A stretch of 32,488 bases of DNA from Nocardia amamiensis NBRC 102102 (GTDB lineage Bacteria; Actinomycetota; Actinomycetes; Mycobacteriales; Mycobacteriaceae): the NCBI RefSeq assembly GCF_001612745.1, contig NZ_BDBA01000151.1:1-32488 (forward strand), written 5' to 3'. The translations under genes were made by a program, and so were the position numbers. Shown piece by piece: positions 8,878-16,926 of this stretch. Every line of letters begins with the position of its first letter. Positions within the stretch are counted from its first letter, which is position 1. The notes beneath the pieces are model-generated. The model was not told the DNA's origin and did not search any database. It worked only from the letters and a program-made list of their open reading frames with translations.

Positions 8878-9756
8878 ATGACCGAAACCCCGCCTCCCGC
8901 ACCGAAATCAGCTGGCGGCGCACCCTACCCCCCGGACGACGACCAGCGCTCGGCGGCGCGGCCAGGGCAGCATGAGAGCGCCGCACAATACGGCACCGAG
9001 CCGCTGGAACCGCCGCCGGTGGGCGCGCCGCACCCCAGCTACGGGCCACCGGGCACCGGACCGGGCTGGATGCCGCCCGCAGCCGCGGCAGCGCCGCAGC
9101 CGGTCTACGGCTACCAGCAGGTTCCCGCCGTTCCCGGCACACTCGACGTGGGCCGGGCGCTGAGCTTCGGCTGGGCGAAGTTCCGGGCCAATCCGGGACC
9201 GTGGGCCGGGGTGACCGCGGTGGGCCTGATCGTCTATCTGGCGTTCCTGCTCGTCGTGCAACTCACCGACCCGACGACAATGCTGCCGCTGCTGCTCATC
9301 TTCTTGGCGGTCATGGCCGCGGTGTGGTTGCTGCAGTCGGCGATGGTGCGCGGCGCCCTGTACGAAACCGACGGCACCCCACCGCCATTCGGCGCGTACT
9401 TCCGTTTCCTGAACGCGGGCAATGTATTGCTCACCGCGCTGCTGGCATTCCTGCTGACCTTTCTCGGCTCCGCGATCTGCCTGATCCCCGGTCTGATCGC
9501 CGGCTGGCTGTGCATGTTCTCGCTGCACTTCGTCGTCGATCAGGATCAGGGCCCGTTCGAGGCGCTGAAGTCCAGCTTCAGCCTGGTCGTCGCCAATGCC
9601 TGGCAGGTCCTGCTGCTCGCGCTGGCGGTGCTCGTGGTGACCTTCCTCGGCCTGCTGCTGTGCGGTCTGGGCCTGCTGGTCGCGGGACCGGTCGCCACCA
9701 TCGCCGTGACCTACGCCTACCGCACGCTGACCGGCGGCACCGTCGCCGCGCTGTGA
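8878..9756 (+). CDS. Proline-rich membrane protein, Rv2560-like
   Basis: 292 residues starting at an ATG preceded by GGAAAGG at 7-nt spacing. Residues 1-90 are a disordered Pro/Gly/Ala/Gln-rich cytoplasmic tail. After a conserved-looking LDVGRALSFGWAKFRANPGPW come about five hydrophobic segments (roughly 109-128, 134-153, 182-200, 201-220 and 241-275). The layout resembles the proline- and glycine-rich transmembrane protein Rv2560 of M. tuberculosis, which likewise neighbours rarA. The repeated amphipathic plus hydrophobic pairs resemble DUF975 or glycerophosphodiester-phosphodiesterase membrane domains. No catalytic motif is visible and the function is unknown. Confidence 0.85.
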   Translation: MTETPPPAPKSAGGAPYPPDDDQRSAARPGQHESAAQYGTEPLEPPPVGAPHPSYGPPGTGPGWMPPAAAAAPQPVYGYQQVPAVPGTLDVGRALSFGWAKFRANPGPWAGVTAVGLIVYLAFLLVVQLTDPTTMLPLLLIFLAVMAAVWLLQSAMVRGALYETDGTPPPFGAYFRFLNAGNVLLTALLAFLLTFLGSAICLIPGLIAGWLCMFSLHFVVDQDQGPFEALKSSFSLVVANAWQVLLLALAVLVVTFLGLLLCGLGLLVAGPVATIAVTYAYRTLTGGTVAAL

Positions 9757-9761
9757 ACCGG

Positions 9762-9787
9762 GCGCTCAGTGTTCAACCGGTGAGCGC
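9762..9787 (+). terminator. Hairpin after the Rv2560-like gene
   Basis: Perfect 7-bp stem GCGCTCA/TGAGCGC with a 12-nt loop, beginning 5 nt after the stop codon. No T tract. Confidence 0.5.
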
Positions 9788-10008
9788 ATACCCGCTCGAG
9801 CGAACCGGCCTCGCCGCCCAACGGAATCGAAGCTCGAGCATTACGAACTCGCCGCGATGATATTCACCGTGAGCTGACCGCGACGACCACGCCAGCTGCC
9901 GTTTCGCCAAAGCTCCTGCGACGAAGGTGAATTCGCCGCAGGCAGATCGGACCGAGATGAATGCGCCGACAGCGCGGCGGGTATCGCGATCACCGGACAG
10001 CGTGCCCG

Positions 10009-10022
10009 CCGCGCGTGCGCGG
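10009..10022 (-). terminator. Small GC hairpin after aspS
   Basis: CCGCG/CGCGG around a 4-nt loop, about 10 nt past the aspS stop on the minus strand. Short, and could be chance in GC-rich DNA. Confidence 0.3.
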
Positions 10023-10032
10023 TCTTCGGTAC

Positions 10033-11805
10033 CTAGTCCTTCTGCTGGCCCGGCTTGACGTCGAGGCCCGCTTCCTTGCGCTGCAGCTCGGTAATCGGCG
10101 CGGGCGCGTCGGTCAACGGGTCGACGCCACCGCCGGTCTTCGGGAACGCGATGACATCGCGGATCGAGTCCTCCCCTGCCAGCAGCGCGGTGACCCGGTC
10201 CCAGCCGAACGCGATGCCGCCGTGCGGCGGCGCGCCGAAGGCGAAGGCGTCCAGCAGGAAGCCGAACTTCTCCTGCGCCTCCTCGTGGCTGATGCCCATG
10301 ACCTTGAATACCCGTTCTTGCACGTCACGTCGGTGGATACGGATCGAGCCGCCACCGATCTCGTTGCCGTTGCAGACGATGTCGTAGGCATAGGCGAGCG
10401 CGGAGTCGGGCTCGACGTCGAAGGTGTCCACCGATTCCGGCTTCGGCGAGGTGAACGCGTGGTGCACCGCGGTCCACGCGGAATGGCCCACGGCCACATC
10501 GCCGCTCGCGGTCGCCTCGGCGGTCGGCTCGAACAGCGGCGCGTCCACGATCCACACGAACGACCAGGCATCTTCGTCGATCAGACCCACCTTGCGGGCG
10601 ATCTCGACGCGCGCCGCGCCCAGCAGCGCGCGCTGCGCCTTGGCCGCACCGGCCGCGAAGAAGACACAGTCGCCAGGCACCGCGCCGACATGCTTGGCCA
10701 GGCCGTCGCGCTCGGCGTCGCTGAGGTTCTTGGCGACCGGACCGCCCAGCGTGCCGTCTTCGTTCACCAGGACATAGGCCAGCCCCTTGGCGCCGCGCTG
10801 CTTGGCCCACTCCTGCCAGGCGTCGAGCTGGCGCCGCGGCTGGCTCGCGCCGCCGGGCATGACGACCGCCCCGACGTACGGCGCCTGGAACACCCGGAAC
10901 GGCGTGTCCTTGAAGTACTCGGTGCACTCGGTGATCTCGACACCGAAACGCAGGTCGGGCTTGTCGGTACCGAAGCGGCGCATGGCCTCGGCGTAGGTCA
11001 TGTGCGGGATCGGCGTGGGGATCTCGTAGCCGACCAGCTTCCACAGCGCGACGAGGATCTCCTCGGACAGCAGGATCACGTCCTCCTGGCGCACGAAACT
11101 CATCTCGATATCGAGCTGGGTGAACTCCGGCTGACGGTCGGCACGGAAGTCCTCGTCGCGGTAGCAGCGCGCGATCTGGTAGTACCGCTCGATGCCGCCG
11201 ACCATGAGCAACTGCTTGAACAGCTGCGGGCTCTGCGGCAGCGCGTAGAAGTTGCCCGGCTGCAGACGGGCTGGCACCAGGAAGTCGCGCGCGCCTTCCG
11301 GGGTGGAGCGGGTCAACGTGGGCGTCTCGACCTCGACGAACTCGTGGCGGGCCAGCACCTCGCGGGCGGCCGCGTTGACCTTCGACCGCAACCGGATGGC
11401 GTGTGCCGGCGCCTCGCGGCGCAGGTCCAGGTAGCGATGCTTGAGGCGCGCCTCCTCGCCGGGCTGCTCGTCCAGCTGGAACGGCAGCGGGGCGCTCTCG
11501 TTCAGCACCTCGAGCTCGGTGACGTTCACCTCGATGGTGCCGGTCGGCAGCTCCGGGTTCTCGTTGCCGCTCGGCCGCGGTTCCACCGTGCCGGTGACGC
11601 GCACGCAGTACTCGGCGCGCAGCCGGTGCGCCTGCTCGGCCGGTACGCCCTCGCGGAACACCGCCTGGGCCACGCCGGACGCGTCGCGCAGATCGATGAA
11701 GATCACCCCACCGTGGTCACGCCGCCGCGCCACCCAGCCGGTGAGAGTGACGGTCAGACCGGCATGCTCGCTTCGCAGCGAACCAGCCAAGTGGGTGCGC
11801 AGCAC
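10033..11805 (-). CDS. aspS: Aspartyl-tRNA synthetase, probably non-discriminating
   Basis: 590 residues, a full-length bacterial-type AspRS with an OB-fold anticodon domain (TLTGWVARRRDHGGVIFIDLRD), class II motif 2 (CYRDEDFRADRQPEFTQLDIE), an inserted GAD domain, and motif 3 (GIAFGWDRVTALLAG). The GTG start was chosen because AAAGGA lies just upstream and the protein then begins at the conserved LRTHLAGSL; the longer open frame upstream is not family-like. Residue 31 is His (RRRDH), the residue linked to AspRS enzymes that also charge tRNA-Asn, whereas E. coli has Leu. Such organisms use GatCAB to amidate Asp-tRNA-Asn. The mycobacterial orthologue is Rv2572c. The gene is divergent from the metallopeptidase gene. 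Confidence 0.97.
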   Translation of the reverse strand: MLRTHLAGSLRSEHAGLTVTLTGWVARRRDHGGVIFIDLRDASGVAQAVFREGVPAEQAHRLRAEYCVRVTGTVEPRPSGNENPELPTGTIEVNVTELEVLNESAPLPFQLDEQPGEEARLKHRYLDLRREAPAHAIRLRSKVNAAAREVLARHEFVEVETPTLTRSTPEGARDFLVPARLQPGNFYALPQSPQLFKQLLMVGGIERYYQIARCYRDEDFRADRQPEFTQLDIEMSFVRQEDVILLSEEILVALWKLVGYEIPTPIPHMTYAEAMRRFGTDKPDLRFGVEITECTEYFKDTPFRVFQAPYVGAVVMPGGASQPRRQLDAWQEWAKQRGAKGLAYVLVNEDGTLGGPVAKNLSDAERDGLAKHVGAVPGDCVFFAAGAAKAQRALLGAARVEIARKVGLIDEDAWSFVWIVDAPLFEPTAEATASGDVAVGHSAWTAVHHAFTSPKPESVDTFDVEPDSALAYAYDIVCNGNEIGGGSIRIHRRDVQERVFKVMGISHEEAQEKFGFLLDAFAFGAPPHGGIAFGWDRVTALLAGEDSIRDVIAFPKTGGGVDPLTDAPAPITELQRKEAGLDVKPGQQKD

Positions 11806-11858
11806 GGGATTCCTTTCGACGACTCCGGCACCGGCGCGGTATGACCAGGTGCGGGTCC

Positions 11859-11864
11859 ATCGTA
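11859..11864 (-). promoter_or_regulatory. Candidate -10 element of aspS
   Basis: The minus strand reads TACGAT (matches TANNNT), with a weak TTCCAC 18 nt upstream as a possible -35. It would give a leader of about 45-50 nt before the GTG. The 11806-12124 divergent interval otherwise holds no gene that I can support. Confidence 0.35.
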
Positions 11865-12124
11865 GTGAGACATATTCGACGAGTGGAAACCGATATCGCC
11901 ACACGCGTGCCAAGCTGTATACGACTGGTCCCGCCCGGCGCTCGATACCGGCCACGGGCCACACCAACCCGCCCACCACGGGCGCGAGTTCTACGAGCGC
12001 CATTCGCGGCCCGGCTCGCGTCCGAGGGGCCGAAGCGCATGCGAGGAAGTCGCGAGTCTCGGCCGCTCGGACGCGGGCCTTCCCGGGGCCACGAATACGC
12101 CGATCCAACACAGGAGCGACGACG

Positions 12125-13051
12125 ATGACCTTCAACGAGGGCATGCAGATCGACCCGGATCGCGTTTCGTCCGGCGGTGGCCCCGGCATGGGCGGCAAGC
12201 TCGCGCTGGGCGGCGGTGCGGGCGGACTCATCGTGCTGGTGCTGACCTTGTTGCTGGGCGGCGACCCCGGCTCCGTCCTCGGCAACTTCACCGGCGCGCC
12301 GGATCAGAGCCAGACGCAGCCGGGCACCGCGGGCACGCCGAGCCACTGCAAGACCGGCGCCGACGCCAACAAGTACCTCGACTGCCGGGTCGCGCTCACT
12401 GCCCAGAGCCTGGACGCCGTGTGGTCGGCAGAGCTGCCGAAGCAGACCGGCAAGCGCTATGTGGAGCCGAACGTCGTGCTGTTCTCCGGCGCCGTTTCCA
12501 CCGGCTGCGGCAATGCCACCAGCGAGGTCGGCCCGTTCTACTGCCCGGCCGACCGGACCGCCTACTTCGACACCAGCTTCTTCCAGGACCTGGTGGAGCG
12601 TTTCGGCGCCAGTGGCGGCCCGCTCGCGCAGGAGTACGTGGTGGCGCACGAGTTCGGCCATCACATCCAGAATCAGCTCGGCGACATCGGCCGCGCACAA
12701 CGCGATCCTCGCGGCGCGCAGTCCGGTGCTGTGCGCACCGAACTGCAGGCCGACTGCTACGCGGGCATCTGGGCGCATTTCGCGGACGAACTGCCCGCAC
12801 CCGGCAGCGACCAGCCGTTCTTGCGTCCGCTGTCGGACAAGGACGTCCAGGACGCCCTGTCGGCGGCCGCGGCGGTCGGCGACGACCGTATCCAGCGCGC
12901 GGCGCAGGGCAGGGTCAATCCCGAAGCGTGGACGCACGGCTCCTCCGAGCAGCGGCAGAAATGGTTCCTCACCGGCTACCGGACCGGTCAGGTCCGCGCC
13001 TGCGACACCTATTCGGCGCCGGACCTGAACAATCCGCCCGCCTTGCGGTAA
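12125..13051 (+). CDS. Membrane-anchored neutral zinc metallopeptidase (YpfJ family)
   Basis: 308 residues of the YpfJ/KPN_02809 neutral zinc metallopeptidase family. A short cytoplasmic tail MTFNEGMQIDPDRV, a hallmark start of the family, is followed by a glycine-rich stretch, one membrane helix (about residues 33-45), and an extracytoplasmic domain. The zinc motif HEFGHH (175-180) gives HExxH, and TELQADCYAGIW supplies the downstream Glu. Four or more Cys residues in the outer domain (HCKTG, DCRV, GCGN, FYCP) suggest disulfides. The ATG is preceded by AGGAG at about 8 nt. The M. tuberculosis counterpart is Rv2575, in the same relative place after aspS. Substrates are unknown. Confidence 0.92.
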   Translation: MTFNEGMQIDPDRVSSGGGPGMGGKLALGGGAGGLIVLVLTLLLGGDPGSVLGNFTGAPDQSQTQPGTAGTPSHCKTGADANKYLDCRVALTAQSLDAVWSAELPKQTGKRYVEPNVVLFSGAVSTGCGNATSEVGPFYCPADRTAYFDTSFFQDLVERFGASGGPLAQEYVVAHEFGHHIQNQLGDIGRAQRDPRGAQSGAVRTELQADCYAGIWAHFADELPAPGSDQPFLRPLSDKDVQDALSAAAAVGDDRIQRAAQGRVNPEAWTHGSSEQRQKWFLTGYRTGQVRACDTYSAPDLNNPPALR

Positions 13052-13170
13052 AACCGGATTCGATCGACTACACAGCGCGCCGGTTCCCACCGCGGGCGGG
13101 GCGCTGTCCTGGTCGACGGCAGTTCACCTGCGCCGCAGGCGAACACGGACAGCACCGGAAGATGGGATCG

Positions 13171-13707
13171 ATGCGAGGAACGAAAGCCGTTCTGCTGGTT
13201 GTGATGCTGACACTCGGGATGGCCTCGGGCACGGCCGCGGCCGACCCAGCCGCCGACCGGCCCAGCGCCCTACCGCCGATCGCGGCGCCACTGGCCCTGT
13301 TCACCCTGACCACCATCCCGGACGGCTGGCAGACGCGGACCGATCTACGCCCGCAGCTGGAGATCTTCGCCGACGGCCGGGCGGTCAGCAGTCCCGACGC
13401 CGTTGCCGCCGGTCGTCGCCCGGAGACGCCACCGAAGCGGATCGAGGGCCACATCCCGCCCGATGCGCTGAAAGCGGCGGTGGCCGAGACCGCCGCTCTG
13501 GCCACGGTGGATCCCGGTGTGCCGAGGGCCGCCGATCAGAGCAGCCGGATCATCGACTACATGCCGCAGCCGGCGGGACAGGACGTGCACTTGGTCGTGT
13601 ACGCGCCCGAGGCCACCGACGGGCTGGGCGCCGAGCAACAAGTCGCGCGGAAGCGGTTCGCCGACCTCTACAAGACACTGCTCGACGCGTTCGTCCCGGA
13701 CAACTGA
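13171..13707 (+). CDS. Small secreted protein of unknown function
   Basis: 178 residues from ATG 13171; another ATG at 13162 would add three residues but leaves no room for the GGAAG ribosome site. A Sec signal peptide is clear: MRGTKAVLLVVMLTLGMASGTAAADP, with cleavage expected after AAA near residue 25. The mature part has PLALFTLTTIPDGWQTRTDLRPQLEIFADGRAV, resembling small exported actinobacterial proteins that carry a short beta-rich domain, but I recognise no named family. No Cys is present in the mature region. It follows the metallopeptidase gene by 119 nt on the same strand, so co-transcription is possible. Confidence 0.85.
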   Translation: MRGTKAVLLVVMLTLGMASGTAAADPAADRPSALPPIAAPLALFTLTTIPDGWQTRTDLRPQLEIFADGRAVSSPDAVAAGRRPETPPKRIEGHIPPDALKAAVAETAALATVDPGVPRAADQSSRIIDYMPQPAGQDVHLVVYAPEATDGLGAEQQVARKRFADLYKTLLDAFVPDN

Positions 13708-13722
13708 GGACCGCACGGTGCC

Positions 13723-13753
13723 CGGCCCGAGCGGATCACCGCCGCGCGGGCCG
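13723..13753. terminator. Hairpin between convergent genes
   Basis: 7-bp stem CGGCCCG/CGGGCCG with a 17-nt loop in the 60-nt gap between the secreted-protein stop (13707) and the stop of the minus-strand 527-residue gene (13768). Positioned to stop both transcripts. Confidence 0.4.
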
Positions 13754-13767
13754 AGCTCGAATCGTGC

Positions 13768-15351
13768 CTAGAACTGATCCTGTTCGTAGTCCGAGCTGAT
13801 GAGCTCGTCGGAGTGCGTCGCACCGATGACGTCCGGCGTGGACTCCCCCAGCGGACCGGTGAGATCGTCGTTGCCGGTGGGGCTGGAGTACGGCTGCACC
13901 GTGCGCGAGTGTTCCTCGTTGTCGTTCCGTTGCCCTGCGGCGGCGGGGCCGCCCATGAAACTGTTGGCTCCGGACGGGGAAGTGCCGGGCGTGCCGGTAC
14001 CGAACGGCGTGCCGGGGATGCCGGTGACCGGGCGGATCGGCGCGACCGGTGTGCCGGGTAGACCGGTGGGCTTGGGTACCGAGGGTGTGCCCGGGGTTCC
14101 CGGCCGACCAGGACTGCCGAACAATCCGGAGGGCGAACCGTGGTTGGTACTCGGGCTCGGCGTGGTGTGCACCGACGAGGGCGTGGTCAGGGGGCTGGTC
14201 GTGCCGGGCGCGGCGGAGTCAAGGCCCGCCGCCTTCGTCATGGTGTCGGACGCGGTCGACTGCGCCTGCTCGAGAATCGGCTGGCCGACGTTCTGCGCCA
14301 GCGACTGCGCGGCTTCCTGCGCCTGCGGTCCGACCAGCTGGTGCACCATGCCGCTGAGCTCGGCGGTCTTGCCCGCCAGATCACCGCGGGTGACGTTGAC
14401 CACGCCGACGGCCTGGCCCAGGTGCTCGGTGGCCGAGGCGACCAGCGCCGCCTGCGCGGGCGGGGTGAGGATGACCGGGGCCAGCGCGGTCGCCTGCGTG
14501 GCGAACGACGAGGCGATGCCGAGCAGCTGCGCATTGCCCTGCTGCACCACGGCCGCGGCGCGCTGGGTGATTTCGGAGATGTCGATGCCGCGCTGACCGG
14601 TCTCTTGGCCCTCGACGTTCGCCTGCTGGCTCGCGGCTTGGGCGTTGCGCGAGGCCTGGCCCTGCCATACCTGCTCGACCGTGGCCATGCTGCCCTTGCC
14701 CACCTGCATGGCCATCTCGATGACCTTGGAGGACTGGCTGAGGATCGCGGTCGGATCGAGCGCGCCGATGATGCCGGTGCCGAAGCTGCCGAGCAGGTCG
14801 AGAATCGGCTTCATCAGCAGGTCCACGCCGGGCAGCGCCGGCAGCGCGACGCCCTGCATCAGCGCGGCGACCGGATCGGCGGGCAGCGGCGGCAGCGCGG
14901 CCGCTGCCTGATTCGCCTGATTCACCGCGGTGGCGATCGAGCTCGGCGCGTCGGCGAGGGCACCGCTCAGCACGCCGTCGGCCTGCTCGAGCGCGGCGTG
15001 GACCACCGGCGCCGCCGCGGCGTTCACGTCACCGAGCAGAGCGGACGCTTCGTGCGGGACGCCGGGCAGATCCTCGCCGCCTGGAACGCCGTTCAATCCC
15101 GGGAGTCCGGCGGGAGTCGCGCCGAGCGTCTGCTGATCCTCGGAAACCTTGCGCGACAACACGAATGCGGGCGGCTCGATCGGGGGCATGTCCTCGGGCA
15201 GCTGCGGCAGCGGCAGGTCGAGCACCGCTGCAGCCGGTGAATTCTGCAGGGCGTCGAGCACCGTCTGCTGGCCGATGGCGACATTCTGCTCGGCCGCGTG
15301 CGCGACGGCCTGCTCCTCCGGGGCGATAACGCCGCTGTCGAGCGGTCTCAT
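13768..15351 (-). CDS. Putative type VII secretion substrate with WxG motif and PGTP-rich tail
   Basis: 527 residues, alanine- and glutamine-rich and largely helical to about residue 380. A WQG motif (Trp229, Gly231, in EQVWQGQASRNAQAASQQA) sits in a predicted helix-turn-helix, like the WxG turn of EsxA/PPE/EspA-type proteins. The C-terminal 150 residues are low complexity: Ser/Thr/Pro, then PGTP and GLPG repeats, then an acidic end SDYEQDQF. There is no signal peptide. Its ATG overlaps the stop of the upstream EspC-like gene (ATGA), so the two are made together, as in pairs of co-secreted ESX substrates. No canonical YxxxD/E secretion signal was found. I do not recognise a named orthologue; the secretion role is inferred from the partner and the WxG hairpin. 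Confidence 0.75.
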   Translation of the reverse strand: MRPLDSGVIAPEEQAVAHAAEQNVAIGQQTVLDALQNSPAAAVLDLPLPQLPEDMPPIEPPAFVLSRKVSEDQQTLGATPAGLPGLNGVPGGEDLPGVPHEASALLGDVNAAAAPVVHAALEQADGVLSGALADAPSSIATAVNQANQAAAALPPLPADPVAALMQGVALPALPGVDLLMKPILDLLGSFGTGIIGALDPTAILSQSSKVIEMAMQVGKGSMATVEQVWQGQASRNAQAASQQANVEGQETGQRGIDISEITQRAAAVVQQGNAQLLGIASSFATQATALAPVILTPPAQAALVASATEHLGQAVGVVNVTRGDLAGKTAELSGMVHQLVGPQAQEAAQSLAQNVGQPILEQAQSTASDTMTKAAGLDSAAPGTTSPLTTPSSVHTTPSPSTNHGSPSGLFGSPGRPGTPGTPSVPKPTGLPGTPVAPIRPVTGIPGTPFGTGTPGTSPSGANSFMGGPAAAGQRNDNEEHSRTVQPYSSPTGNDDLTGPLGESTPDVIGATHSDELISSDYEQDQF

Positions 15352-15677
15352 ACCGCGTCTCCGATCTCGCCCGTCTTCGATCCGAGCGCGCTCGCATTGG
15401 CCCAGTCCATGGCGTCGAAGGCCGCCGCGGCGCTGAACGCCGACTCCGAGAGCTTGCCGTACTTGGCCGACAAATCGTTGATGTCCTTGGCCTGCAACAG
15501 CTGTGCCGCGGCGAACATCGCCAGGTAGTCGGCGCCGATCAGGCCGAACACCGGAACCAGCGCGGCAACGTTGTTCGCCGCGTCGATATTGCCCGCCCTG
15601 GCCAGATCACCGGCGATACCGGCGTTCGTGGCGGCGAACACCCGGACCGCTTCGGTCTCTACCGAGAGATCTCTCAT
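15348..15677 (-). CDS. EspC-like type VII secretion target protein
   Basis: 109 residues, start ATG with a GGGGGG ribosome site about 8 nt upstream. The sequence SVETEAVRVFAATNAGIAGDLARAG, then a central hydrophobic stretch VPVFGLIGADYLAMFAAAQLLQA, and a helical tail ending in an Ala/Ser-rich segment match the layout of the EspC family (T7SS_ESX_EspC, DUF2580): two amphipathic helices joined by a short turn with no signal peptide. EspC of M. tuberculosis is a co-secreted partner of EspA. Here the downstream coupled gene would fill the partner role. No ESX core gene (eccC, mycP, esxAB) is in the window, so the secretion system that would export them is elsewhere. The family assignment is by pattern only. 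Confidence 0.7.
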   Translation of the reverse strand: MRDLSVETEAVRVFAATNAGIAGDLARAGNIDAANNVAALVPVFGLIGADYLAMFAAAQLLQAKDINDLSAKYGKLSESAFSAAAAFDAMDWANASALGSKTGEIGDAV

Positions 15678-15777
15678 CGAGTTGTCCCCCCAAATCGTCG
15701 TGAACATGCGTCATGAAGTTCGTCGTGACCGATCCCGCTCCCTGCCCGAATCGGCAAGGGCCGCTACGGTTGCGCTC

Positions 15778-15783
15778 AATATA
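15778..15783 (-). promoter_or_regulatory. Candidate -10 element of the EspC-like operon
   Basis: The minus strand reads TATATT in an otherwise GC-rich interval. It would give a leader of about 95 nt before the ATG at 15677. No -35 consensus is clear at 17-nt spacing. Confidence 0.35.
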
Positions 15784-15846
15784 GCGGACGGTACCGGCAA
15801 GTTTCGAGCCCGAACGCTCCGCTGAACGAGGCATCCGGCAGCGAAT

Positions 15847-15860
15847 TGGAACGTGTTGCA
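15847..15860. promoter_or_regulatory. KstR-type operator, distal copy
   Basis: TGGAACGTGTTGCA matches the TnnAACnnGTTnnA motif of the TetR-family repressor KstR at every fixed position. The outer arms pair 5 of 6. It lies 17 bp (centre to centre) from the second copy, on the promoter side of the SDR gene. Confidence 0.6.
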
Positions 15861-15863
15861 AAT

Positions 15864-15877
15864 TAGAACGAGTTCTA
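15864..15877. promoter_or_regulatory. KstR-type operator, proximal copy
   Basis: TAGAACGAGTTCTA has perfect 6-bp arms around GA and matches the KstR consensus exactly. It overlaps the TATATT -10 at 15876-15881, so an occupied site would block the promoter. KstR controls sterol side-chain and ring catabolism in Mycobacteriales; binding here is inferred. Confidence 0.65.
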
Positions 15878-15881
15878 TATT
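15876..15881 (+). promoter_or_regulatory. -10 element of the SDR gene
   Basis: TATATT, a near-consensus -10 whose end is 9 nt before the ATG at 15891. Transcription would start within a few nt of the start codon, and there is no Shine-Dalgarno, so the message is probably leaderless or nearly so. Confidence 0.55.
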
Positions 15882-15890
15882 CTCTCTGCC

Positions 15891-16895
15891 ATGAAGGTCG
15901 CAGTGACCGGCGCAGCCGGCTACCTTGGCACGAACCTGCTCCGCCTCCTCACCGAGCGCGGTCACCAGGTCACCGCCATCGATCGCGCGATTCCCGGCGA
16001 GAGCGCGGCGCCCGGCGTCACCTGGGTGCGCGGCGATGTACTGGATCCGGCGTCGATGCGCGCCGCGCTGACCGGCGCCGAGGTCGTCTACCACCTGGTC
16101 GCGGTGATCACCCTGGCCGACAAGAACGACCTGGCCTGGCGGGTGAACACCGAGGGCGTGCGCGTGGTCGCCGAGGCGGCGCTGGCCGTCGGCGCGCGCC
16201 GCATGGTGCACGCCAGCTCCATCCACGCGTTCAACCAGTACAGCTGCGGCGGCCGGATCGACGAGCGCGCTTCCCGCTCGACCGACCCGGCCCTGCCGGT
16301 CTACGACCGCTCGAAGTGGGCGGGCGAGGTGGAACTACGCAAGGTGATCGACCAGGGCCTGGACGCGGTGCTGTGCAATCCGACCGGCGTCTTCGGCCCG
16401 CTGGACCACGGCAAGCCGCTGTCCCGGATCAACCGGACGCTCAAGGACGCGGCGCTGGGACGGGTGCCCGCCATGATCGGCGGCGGATTCGACCTGGTGG
16501 ACGTGCGCGACGTGGCCGAGGGCCTGCTGCTGGCCGGTGAACGCGGCCGCACCGGCGAGAACTACCTGCTGGGCGGATCGATGGTCTCGATGCTCGAGCT
16601 GTGCCGCCTCGCCGCGGCGCACGGCGGCAAGAAGGGCCCGAAGTTCGCCATCCCCGCCAAGCTCGTCTCCGGCGTCATCCCGGTGCTGGCACCGATCGGC
16701 AAACTGTTCGACTCCGACATCGTCTCCAAGGCCGCGCTCGGCGCGCTGATCTCCGCGCCGATCGTCGACCACGGCAAGGCCACGGGCGAACTCGGGTACC
16801 AGCCGCGCCCCCTCGACGAGACCGTTCGCGACCTGGTCGCCTTCTTCGCCGACCCCGCTCGGCTCGCGCCGCCCGGCGCCCGGCGCATCGCTTGA
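15891..16895 (+). CDS. NAD(P)-dependent extended SDR (epimerase/dehydratase family)
   Basis: 334 residues with an N-terminal Rossmann fold, TGAAGYLG (residues 6-13) as the glycine-rich loop, Asp36-type nucleotide discrimination in TAIDRA, and the catalytic YDRSK (Tyr138, Lys142) with Ser of HASSIHAF upstream. It belongs to the extended SDR group that includes nucleotide-sugar epimerases, dihydroflavonol reductases and 3-beta-hydroxysteroid dehydrogenases. The substrate cannot be read from sequence, but two KstR-type operators directly over its promoter favour a sterol or lipid substrate. It is shorter than, and clearly different from, the classical mycobacterial Rv1106c 3-beta-HSD as I recall it. 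It is divergent from the EspC-like operon, with the radical SAM gene starting 31 nt downstream. Confidence 0.88.
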   Translation: MKVAVTGAAGYLGTNLLRLLTERGHQVTAIDRAIPGESAAPGVTWVRGDVLDPASMRAALTGAEVVYHLVAVITLADKNDLAWRVNTEGVRVVAEAALAVGARRMVHASSIHAFNQYSCGGRIDERASRSTDPALPVYDRSKWAGEVELRKVIDQGLDAVLCNPTGVFGPLDHGKPLSRINRTLKDAALGRVPAMIGGGFDLVDVRDVAEGLLLAGERGRTGENYLLGGSMVSMLELCRLAAAHGGKKGPKFAIPAKLVSGVIPVLAPIGKLFDSDIVSKAALGALISAPIVDHGKATGELGYQPRPLDETVRDLVAFFADPARLAPPGARRIA

Positions 16896-16918
16896 CAGGC
16901 ATTAGAACACATGTTCGA
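16892..16918 (+). promoter_or_regulatory. SOS promoter: TTGACA -35 and LexA box
   Basis: TTGACA at 16892-16897 overlaps the SDR stop codon. At 16903-16918 lies TAGAACACATGTTCGA, one mismatch from the mycobacterial SOS consensus TCGAAC-N4-GTTCGA, including the common ACAT centre. The box occupies the -35/-10 spacer, the expected place for repression. A 17-nt spacer puts a weak -10 (TCGACT, 16915-16920) so that transcription would begin close to the GTG at 16927. Confidence 0.75.
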
Positions 16919-16926
16919 CTGAAGGG

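Noticed and set aside
9961..11844. A 627-codon open frame opposite aspS
   Set aside because: Antisense to a strongly conserved synthetase, with no domain; a codon-bias shadow.
11806..12291. N-terminal extension of aspS by 162 codons
   Set aside because: The family begins at LRTHLAG; the extension is not family-like, overlaps the divergent metallopeptidase gene, and a good ribosome site precedes GTG 11805.
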